Translations under genes and position numbers: made by a program
Shown: positions 55,246 to 64,000 of the stretch, in pieces
How positions within the stretch are numbered: the first letter of the stretch is position 1
Layout: every line of letters begins with the position of its first letter
From: Thozetella sp. PMI_491
Taxonomy: Eukaryota > Ascomycota > Sordariomycetes > Chaetosphaeriales > Chaetosphaeriaceae
Length of the DNA stretch: 64,000 nucleotides
NCBI GenBank assembly: GCA_021432635.1
Contig: MU270085.1
Coordinates: 124,001 to 188,000, forward strand
Direction: 5' to 3'
Notes under the pieces: generated by a model
Databases searched by the model: none
Told to the model about the DNA's origin: nothing
What the model saw: only the letters and a program-made list of their open reading frames with translations

Positions 55246-57026
55246 GGCTGCTTAGGTATCTTCTCAGTTCTGGGTGTTCTGTCGCGTTCTTGAGATGGCC
55301 GGCGCCTTGCCCTGTAGGTCGGGAGCGTAGGTCGACTGAGATGGTTACTCCCGTGGCCTCCATGGCGGCTGCGATGTTCAAATACTGAAAAGGCGATCTG
55401 CAACCAGCCCGCATGGGCCTACTGAACCGTGGATGAAATTTCCGTCACGTCGTACTGGCTCGCAAGCTTCCTATGCGCAACCTATTGGTGTCTACGGACT
55501 TGGGCAAGGATACAAGGGTCTCTCTCCACAACAAGGCGCTGTACGCTGATGTGCAGGGGTCCACTCGGCTCCGCCATTGACGAAGTGTGGAGGCGGGGAC
55601 GGTCAACACGAACGGACGAACAAGGAGATGGGGCGCTGATCACTTCATGTGAAGACAAGATGGCAACTAGTCGCTCGGCTGTCTAGCTGGCTCTTTCTGT
55701 TTCCGTGGGTGTCGTCATAGGCTTCCCAGCGTTCACTTCACCTAGAGATCTACAGATGCCCTATACAGATCCCCTCGCAGTATCTCGTCATGTCGCCAAG
55801 CAATATTGCCGAGGTACACAAGAGGTTATACACTATTCAAGAACCGGTATTCCGTAGAGTCATAGCGAAACCAGCAAAATGTCAAATTGGACCGAATGGG
55901 TGTCGAGGTGTGGATGCGAGGTGACGATATGCGGAGGAGACTGCCCTAGGAAGCCTTCGCCGGACTAGCCCCCACTTGGTGGCGTCGGAGTAAAAGTCAT
56001 GCACGGCAGTTGAGCACGGGAAGTGGAGGCTAGGAGCAGTACATGCCCAGATCCCTCTGCCATACGCGTGTCGAGACATCCCAATCCCAACGAGTGGTGG
56101 TTACGAGGAAGGGACTGATTACCTAAATAAAAATTTGGGAAAAGATCCGCGAGTTGTCGTGACGAAAAAAATAAATAAAAAAATTTGAGGGAGCCCCCAC
56201 CAAAAAAAGAAAACATACAACACCGGGTATTCGCTGGTCGTCACCGACCCAACTACTAATCCAGCTCTCACTGGCTTATCTAGGGGAGAGCGGACGGGAT
56301 CCCGAGTTCTCCAGTGGATATGGTCGTATGTGACAGATCTGGCAGATTCCTGGTACATATACCCATTCCGCCGTGCTGTGTTGCTGTCAAAAAGCTCTCG
56401 CGAAGGAGCCCGTGGGCCCTTAGCGCAGCCGTAACCCTGCGGGCATTTTAGCTAACCCTCTTAGGACCCAGTGCTGGAACATGAATATATAACTCTACAT
56501 TACACTCTAAAAAATAAAAACATAGCTCTTTATTAGTATATTTACTCCTCTCTCTCTACCCATAACCGTTAGAGGCCACACCGCCTAAAAGCGGTGAGTA
56601 GAGCAAGGCAGCTCCATATATTCTACTATATAATTTATATGAGAAGCTATATGCGGAGCTTTTGTCGGGACCTTCTTTCCATTGGTTTGTCTAGTTTTGA
56701 ATCCTGGAGGATTGTGCAGGGGTTGTACCATGTACAGTATTGTGGACTAGGTTTACACGTGTTCCCTACCACTGCATGATGAAACGATGCCGCATTTTCC
56801 AAAGCACGCTCACCCGCCCTAGACGCCCGCCTTAGATCAATCCTGAGCTAGGGACCCCAGCTCCGATTGTCTCGGCAGTACAGCGAAAGGATTAACTACT
56901 AATTTTGTGTACAGCAGTAGTCGGTCAGTTCGAATAATATTTAATTTGGATACTGGTCAACCATGTGCCCAAAACTTGCCTGCCCAAGCACACCTTATTT
57001 CCTCCTGCTGTGGCATTACGGCAGCC
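55246..57026. other. Intergenic
   Basis: Esterase promoter, then sequence without a recognisable gene. 56150-56215 has A/T homopolymer runs and 56490-56600 is AT-rich, ending in a small hairpin (ccgcctaaaagcggt). Confidence 0.35.
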
Positions 57027-59715
57027 ATGGCCCGTGAACATACTGCAGATGGTCGACCAAGAATAACCCGCCGCCGGGGCGCCTGTAGCAATTGCCGGGT
57101 CCGCAAAGTTCGTTGTTAGTTTTACTCCAGCCCACGGGGAGTATGCACATTAATTACCCAAAATAGGCGACGGGCAGCGTCCTTGTAACCAGTGCAAGGT
57201 GTGTCATACCGGGTCATAAGACTTGCCAATGCCTTATTTTCAGTTCGCCCCGGTTGACGCGCGATAGTAGAGAATTTCTCTACGCTGCTTGTACAGTGCT
57301 CAACGGCAGGGGATCTTGAATCAACAACTGCTACCAGCATTTGCAGTGGATGAACCGAATGTACTAGTCTCAGCCAGTCAAGAGCGAATGTCAGCTACGG
57401 AATTAAATCTTTCGGGGGCCTGCGGAACAGGCGGTTTGGGCAGGCGTGCTAGTCTTAGCTTTGCACATACCCACCCGTTCACGGCGGACCTTGCACTCCA
57501 GGACTGCGAGATGCCCAATCGGTATGCTGCCGATTGGCCAACAGCCAATTTCTGCGGTATAAGTGATCCAGGCAGACAGGCGAGTAATAACTCTGACACT
57601 AGCAGAGGCACGATCTATTCTTCAGCCGGCGAATCAAGAAGCGAATAATGCTGCCTTTACACTAAACCCCTCGCACAACACCTCTTCAGTGTTTGCAACG
57701 ATCGCAGCAAGTGCACTTATTGCGACCAATCAACCAAGCCGTACCAGCAACGACTGTGCTCCCAGCTTCAGCGCAGGTTACAGGAGACTGCAACCCCCAC
57801 CTCGTCACATGGCTGGTGAGACCTCGGGGACAAGGAGAGAAAGTTATTGGTTCCGCGTGTTGTTTCCTAACTTTGGGGTGACCGCATCATCGGATACAGG
57901 AGACGGGCGAAATAACCCGACTACAGCATCCCTAGTGGCTACTGTGTTTGAATGCGCAATTGATTTACAGAGTAAGCAGACCGCGGCCCGCTTATTGACA
58001 AATCTTTTATCCAGGAACTATCATACGAGCCTTCCTGTCTCTTGGGGCAAGGATTTTATAGGTGGCTCGCTCGAGACCACGAATTGTACACCAATATCTG
58101 TGCAGCATTTAATTACTTGTAGGTATATCTGAGGTTTTGGGATGCGTTGGGAAATTACTATTTGGCTAACTTCAGAATGAACCATAGCTTGTTTCGAAGA
58201 ACAATGGGGGTATTGTTTCCGTCGATATATATATATATGTATATATACATCGCAAGGATAATCTGGCTGATGATTTTGGATGGCAGTGTTAGGCTCTACC
58301 TTGAGGAAGAAGTTGTTTCAGATATTGGCATACGGTATCAATTGGGTGCCCGGCCTAACCAGCTATCCTCTGTGGTAGAAAATTTTCTCATGGCAGTCCT
58401 TGTAGCCTGGGGCACTCTGCTGGACTCTGACCAGTCGCCGCACGCCATCTTGAATGCATTGAGATCCCTCCTGGAGCTGGAGCAAATCTTCCTCATGGAA
58501 GAAGATTCATTGCCAAAGTTCTTAGTGAGTCCTGCCCGAGACCCCACGCTGCTTTGCATTCCTTGGTAACTGGATTTCTTTTCTTAGGTCATGGTCGCAT
58601 ATGTAAGAAGATAAATCTATGCCATATACATCGTCGATTTAGGCTGGAGTCCGGCTAAAGAATATGCGAACTTAGCTGCAGCTGGCGCACAAGCTCAGCC
58701 TTAGCACCTTGCCGAGAGTGCTAGGCAGCGCAATATCCATGATTCAGTCGCTCAAGATACAATCGGAAGCGGTTTTGCGGAATACCTGTTCCACGGACCA
58801 GGACCTGAGGCGAGCGAAATGCGCCTGCTGGATCGTTTACTGCGTTGACAAGCTTTACGCATTGCGATGGCAAACCTTTCCAGTTCAGCCAGCCCTCATC
58901 AACACCCCTCACGCCCAAACCAAGCTGACCTTGTCAATTTAGTTGTTGCCAACCTCTGCCATCACATATGAGCCACCTACGCTGTCAGAATCCGTGGACA
59001 GCAGTCAGGTGAATTTTCTGGACCAACGACCGGTTGATTGGCTTCAAATACAGTGCCATTTCGCCAAAATCTGTGCTGAAATAAGCTCGAACCCGTACTC
59101 AATAGACACTAGCAGTATTGCCTCCGAGCTGAAGGAGTGGTACTGTTCAGCGCCTCGAGAGGCTCTGGTAAGCAACGGTTCGTCTTTACGCACCTCGAAC
59201 TCAAGACAAGTTGCCATCTGCCTTCTGTTTCAGTATCATGAAGCGCTGGTCGCTACCATGACCATAGTAAACTATAATCTCCCCAATATTCACGACCCCT
59301 TAATTAACGATGCCGACTCGACAAGATGCATTTCCTTACTAAAGGAGATCCTCGCGGCTTCAAACCAGATCGAAAACTTCTACTACGACCGGTTAGTTCA
59401 GCCTAGCTCCTTGCCCGCCGTTCCAACCAATATCGCAGCTACACCTTCAGTGAGATGTGGTGATTAATGCGGTCAAAAAGGTCTCTGCTGTACGTACCAA
59501 CTTTGGCGCTATGCAAGTTATCAGTGGAGTTTATGAAGAATCCGTCCGTGAGCCTAGGGGACGTGCGCCGATCCCTTGCGACAGCTCACGGCTTGTTTGG
59601 GAGACTCTCGGCTGCACTACCTGGCGAAAAGTTCTTTGAGCAAGTCACAGAGCTTATTGATATAGTGACAAGATTTCATGAAGCCGGCCCGAGGGTGCAC
59701 ACTGCAATTTGGTAA
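57027..59715 (+). CDS. Zn2Cys6 transcription factor (central exons unresolved)
   Basis: Exons read with confidence: 57027..57114, 57167..57198, 57271..57556, then an exon from about 57603. Splicing builds a complete zinc cluster: C20, C23, C30, C36, C39, C46 (ACSNCRVRKVRC, PCNQCKRISLRC). Further down, fragments of the MHR domain lie in different frames: YRWLARDHELYTNICAAF (about 58061-58117), RRAKCACWIVYCVDKLYALR (about 58810) and LLFQYHEALVATMTIVNY (59220-59280). The C-terminus KFFEQVTELIDIVTRF ends at 59715. An intron of about 60 nt near 58882-58941 joins LRWQTFP to LLPTSAITYEPP. I could not connect 57970-58700 and 59455-59480 cleanly, so the gene may be partly decayed. It is convergent with the MFS gene. 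Confidence 0.6.
58225..58250. repeat. AT microsatellite
   Basis: A run of ta dinucleotides broken by single g and c (gatatatatatatatgtatatatac). It lies within the unresolved central part of the regulator gene. Confidence 0.8.
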
Positions 59716-59856
59716 CCCTTTTGTACATGATTCAGAAACATAGAAGCCGTGTGGGGTTTGAGCTATACGGGCACATCCGAGTTTTATGCACAAGACATCT
59801 ATGTACTATATGACCACTTCCTACGGCGCTGTCTCGCTTCCTCGTTGAACACAGGA

Positions 59857-61806
59857 TTAAGCTTCTTCATCGCCTTGCAGCCAGATCTCATGTCCATCCC
59901 CTTCTGTCACTAACGAACTGACTAAGGCGCCGCATATTGCAATACAAGCAAGGCCCCACCAAACAGCGCCCACAATTCCATTGTCAAGGCCGAGGCTGTA
60001 CCAGTACCCACACAAAACTAGACCTATCGTCCGTGCTGCAGAATCCACGCCCTGTGCTAGACTGTGAACCGTCCCTAGAACCGATGGATGTGGCGCGCAG
60101 TTGTGAATGAGTATTAATTGCGCTGGCAAGGTAAATGTACGGCCTGTGACCTGTACAAGGACGAGGCTAGCAACTGCAACCCAGACCGCAATGCCATCTT
60201 TGGCATGTGGTGCAGGAGTTTCACTTCTGACCAGGCTCAAGTACGGCACGAAAAAGTAGGCGCATGGAAAACAGAGCGAAAATGTCTGCAACGACCTGAT
60301 GTTACCCATATTGGCTGATATTTTGGGGTATAGAAAGATTTGGAGCCATACTCCAAAAGATCCTAGGATCCCCATTGCCATTCCCACCGACGGTGGCGGG
60401 AAACCCAACCCTCCCGTAAAGATGAAGGGGAGTCGCTGTTTGGGGGAATCTGGCTTGCTGGGGTCGAAGACTGGAGTCGAGAGGAACACGGGCCACAAAG
60501 AATTGAAAGCGCCGACGTGAAATGCTAGCAACGAGTGGGCTGTAAAGGTAAGGATTAGGTTACGCGTAAAAATGCTTCGGAAGGACAAGCGTCGCTTGTA
60601 GCGTACAGGCGGCCAAGGCCTGGCCGAGACTGTGGCCTGTTGCTGTATGGGGTTGCACGATATGCCGACGGCTCTGTCGGTGTCTTGTGGGACAAGAGCC
60701 ATGTATGCGATACCAGGGCCCGCACGTCTGGCAACGCAAGACTTGACGAATGTAGCAAGAATTTTCGTAACCTGTCGCCCGAGATCTCGTTTATGCAATC
60801 GAGTATCTAGCGTCTAATCTCACAGAGGCATGAGATAAAATCCTCTAGCGGGTGCACCGCAAATAACGTAGGTACCTCGCAACCTTACCTCGTCCAATCC
60901 CAACCAGACCAATGTGCAAACGGAAAGAAGGAATAAAGCCGTGACGAGATTGGGGTAAGCATAGGGAAATCTCAACCAAAAACTCATCTTTTCCAGACGA
61001 GTTGACTGGCTGTTTGCAGTACCAGACAGGACACCTCCTATTGCAGGGCCAACAATAGTGCCGAGGCTGGCCATGATTGGCATTACCAGGAATGCTCTGG
61101 ATTGGTATCTATTTCGCATTAGCTTCTTAGATGGGGTACTGGCGAGGCCATTGGGGAATCGGAGACGCTTCAAGTTACTTCTGTTCTTGCACGATCTCGC
61201 CAACCCTATATGTTCGTATTAGTGGCGCGCATTGAATAGTCGCGTCGAGCCCCGGGGGATGGCATACATTGTTCTCAACACGCCCACATTTCCCATCGCA
61301 GCACCGCCGATAAATCTGAAGGCGAGGGCTTCCAAGAAAGAAGTCGAAAGACCAAACCCGATACATGAGACAGCTAAATTGCAATTATCAGATTCCGTCA
61401 GTTGTGGAATGCACCTCGGCAACTCACCCGCAACTAGTAGCCCCAGTAATAGCACAAACTTCCTCCCAAAGCGAGGTGAGTCGGCAATGCGACCCCAAAT
61501 CACGGCCATGACACACTGTGCGGCCGTGAAGCTTGCGTACAAGATTCCGGCCTGGTTGGCGAGCGCTGCGTCTGAGAGGTTTGCGTCGAACAATTTCAAT
61601 TGGGGGTACATATATGACTGCATTATGCCATTAGGATCCACCAGCAATTCTCTGTGATTGCGTATCCAGGGAAAGATGCAGACCTGCAGAGATGTCTGAA
61701 CAAGTGGCTCACAAAAGCGTGCCAACGCCAAGACAGTCAGGTTGCCCTTTTGAGGCAGGTCCCTCCAGCCAATGGGCTCTTGCTCCTGTGCCGCCTTCGC
61801 TGCCAT
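59857..61806 (-). CDS. MFS transporter
   Basis: Model on minus 61806..61684, 61617..61428, 61373..61268, 61205..61179, 61108..60889, 60813..59857 gives 540 aa. It includes a 27-nt exon (GEIVQEQK). MFS hallmarks: the cytosolic loop WGRIADSPRFGRK (motif A-like), FRFIGGAAMGNVGVLRTM (motif C-side helix), LVMPIMASLGTIVGPAIGGV (antiporter-type TM5), a long central loop, then hydrophobic helices in the second half (NLILTFTAHSLLAFHVGAFN; GIAVWVAVASLVLVQVTG; NGIVGAVWWGLACIAICGAL). It resembles the fungal ZRT/tetracycline-resistance-like drug:H+ antiporter group. The first intron (66 nt) keeps frame, so an unspliced form would add 22 residues. It lies tail-to-tail with the Zn2Cys6 gene. Confidence 0.9.
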
Positions 61807-63306
61807 TTCTTCGAGGGTGCTTGCTCTTGTGCTTTCATCCCCGAGGCCTCTGCATTGTGTGTCTTTTCTCGCAACCTGCGGCCAAAGAAAAGAAGAAGAA
61901 TAGCACCTGAGCGTGAAACTCAGTAATCGACTGGTTCAAACGAGTGGGATAGCAGAGAGAGGTCTACAATTCGGATTGCAGTGGACTGCTCTGGATATTA
62001 TACTTGAACATGAGCACCTCCAACCTGAGTGACTACGGCCGAGTTGTCTTCCTGCACTGTCGCTCTCTTCTGTCTCAAGCACACAATGAATACCGGCGCT
62101 TTCCCAATGTTGCGTACATATGTTACATTCCGGAATGCTAACAGGTATGCGCGGATAGATGAATATGGTTTTGGGTAGCCTAGATCCACTATGCTAACTT
62201 GCTACAGGAAATATCCAATTAAATTAACTACACAATTATCCCGTACATGGTAGGCATACTTCCCTTGAGACACTCGCGGAAGCAAACTCCATATTCTTTA
62301 CTACCCTGTCTTAGAATAGTATCCATAACCGCTATGGCCCGGATACCTCCCGAGCCCCGCGTCTATTTGTCCTCCGACTAGGCAGCGGGTCACTGGAGCT
62401 CCGTATACGAAGTAGGGACATCGATTCGAGGTCTAACCAGGGTAGAGGGGCATGGTTAAGCTGTCCAGAGGATGATCTACCCCACTGATTCTTTTGGCCG
62501 CTTTCCTCTTTGGGCAAAGTTTAAAACGCGCGATTCTCGGATCCCTTCGGAATACTCGGAGCGGTGGCGATTGCTAATTTCGGTACCGAAACTAGCACCG
62601 AAAAACACTACGTTGTAAATATCCATCCCTAAGCGGAGTGAATTTCTAGCATCTCGGTCCGAGCCGGACAATGCACCAGGAAGATTGGTCATGAAGTTCC
62701 ACGGAGTTCTGCGCTCAGGTCTTGGCCGCTCGCGGCATGGTGCGTGGTTAAGCCCCCCCCCCGGTCCCCCCGGCCACGATTCTGCCTCCTTGGCACTTTG
62801 TGTGAGCCAATCAACCGGATGGCTCCGCCAAAGTAAATAACTCTACACTTTGTTCTCTTACTGATGCGGTACCTTAGTTCACGAGTAAGGTAGATGAGAT
62901 GGCCGGTTGATTTCAATACAGAAAAGGCTTGTTCTCATCTGTAGCAGAATCAATCGTCACTGATCCTTATTACACGCACTTATTGACAAAGTCAATCTAT
63001 CGACATAAGATAGAAACTCTGTAGGGAGCATCATTAAGCACTGTTTCAACCAGGGACGAAGTGTGCAATTCATGTTGAATGAGTAATTTCTGTAGCCCCT
63101 AAAAATAATGCGCTGCTACAAATCTAGCACAAAGTACCCCCTAGAATATCTTCTCCAATTCTCGTCTCGTCCCTCCAAGAGCTGTTCAGCATTCAGTCCT
63201 TTCCTGTGCGCCTTAGCGCTCTGGGTAATCATAAAATTAACACGTGCCTATAAAATGTGGTCCACAGTACTTACGTGCCGTTATCAAGCGGGCTTCCTGG
63301 CAGCGC
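61807..63306. other. Intergenic
   Basis: No gene recognised. A C-run of about 10 lies near 62753. Confidence 0.35.
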
Positions 63307-63441
63307 TCATTCAGCAGCCGCCTCAAAGCCCACGCATCGTGCCTCAATGCCATCTCCGACAAGCTTACAGTCTACATGGACCTGAGGTACGGCAAGAACG
63401 GCGGCAGCAAAGCTGAGAATGTATGTAACAGAGCACCGCAT
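63307..63441 (-). CDS. Possible small secreted cysteine-containing protein
   Basis: 44 codons: a signal-peptide-like start MRCSVTYILSFAAAVLAV, then a short mature part with two cysteines (VDCKLVGDGIEARCVGFEA). The promoter side has a TATA-like tatata at about 63570. The size and layout fit small secreted proteins of moulds. No family recognised, and an intron at the internal TGTAAGC cannot be excluded. Confidence 0.4.
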   Translation of the reverse strand: MRCSVTYILSFAAAVLAVPQVHVDCKLVGDGIEARCVGFEAAAE

Positions 63442-64000
63442 CTTGTTGGCTGGGGTGTGATTGTTGGCTAAGATATTGTGGAAGAAAGAATGCTGAGGCT
63501 GGCTGTAGGGTATGAGTGGTGCTGTGTACGATCTAGAAGAAAGGGACAATGTGCCGGCGTAGAAGACGATTATATAGAAGACAATAAGCTACGTATCCAG
63601 GTATCGACCCAGTAGGATTTATCTGTCCGTTGTATCACAAAAAGGCACCAAGCGATTCGGTCTGATAAAGCAATGGGTGAGTGATTTTCATGAATTTTGC
63701 CCGAGGTAGAAACTCTCGCAATCAACGTTTGGTTAGACGCAGGAAAGGTACAAGTTCTTGAAACAGCCCGGTCCGAACGTGGCGATCCCTCGGACCGGGA
63801 CCTGGCCATTGAGAGATTAAAACAGAACATGTACAAGGTGGGTACAATTGAAGACCGGAAGGTTGCTCATCTCAATCCGGAGCTGGGGAACTAGCAGCCA
63901 GTAGAATCTCAGCATCGGACCCAAGGGCCTTTGATGAGGGGAACCCTAATATCGCGTATTCATGCTCGGTGTTATGTGATACTCGGCCGCATCGGAATGG
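63442..64000. other. Window end, nothing recognised
   Basis: Contains a 65-codon frame at 63697-63894 (ERGDPSDRDLAIERLKQNMY) that matches no family I know. It could be an exon of a gene beyond the window. Confidence 0.25.

Overview
The window is nuclear DNA of a filamentous ascomycete (Pezizomycotina). Most genes carry several introns of about 45-80 nt with GTRNGT-like donors and CTRAC/ACTAA-like branch sites. The families are typical of mould accessory regions: Zn2Cys6 regulators, HET and HeLo domains, ankyrin proteins, SAT4-type membrane proteins, tannase-type esterase and MFS transporters. I cannot name the species. All exon models are read by eye from splice signals and reading frame. Where a complete model is given, the exon lengths sum to a multiple of three.

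Layout. 1-5.1 kb: a divergent pair, a HeLo-domain protein (minus, cut by the window edge) and a 1243-aa kinase/Sel1-like/ankyrin protein (plus), resembling self/non-self recognition or cell-death machinery. 6-9.8 kb: a Zn2Cys6 regulator followed by an extended-SDR reductase; between them a promoter module containing a CGG-N8-CCG palindrome occurs twice. 10.9-13.8 kb: a broken PD-(D/E)XK-like gene, a 15-nt-period minisatellite and an aldo-keto reductase. 14.8-17.5 kb: a HET-domain protein with near-identical 102-nt ankyrin units, interrupted by a 410-N assembly gap. 17.5-21 kb: gene-poor, with one unrecognised remnant.

21-29.9 kb: the most coherent unit, a four-gene aromatic catabolic cluster made of a Zn2Cys6 regulator, a FAH-family enzyme, an extradiol (catechol 2,3-dioxygenase-like) dioxygenase and a phenol-hydroxylase-type FAD monooxygenase. 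Together they suggest aromatic hydroxylation, meta ring cleavage and processing of the cleavage product. Fungi more often use ortho (intradiol) cleavage.

30.7-44 kb: an aspartic protease with an atypical first active site, a truncated F-box-like gene, an old yellow enzyme, a broken SAT4 gene, an APH-type kinase and the remnant of a second one, a DUF7704 membrane protein, a broken ankyrin gene and a secreted thioredoxin-reductase-like flavoprotein. Two short, nearly identical inverted copies (116 and 86 nt) of exon sequence lie inside neighbouring genes here, and a third inverted repeat (63 nt) lies at 51.6 kb. 48.5-61.8 kb: a CorA-like two-TM protein, a C2H2 zinc-finger protein, a tannase/feruloyl esterase, a third Zn2Cys6 regulator and a convergent MFS transporter. 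The last 2 kb hold little besides a possible small secreted protein. I saw no tRNA, rRNA, CRISPR array or recognisable LTR element.
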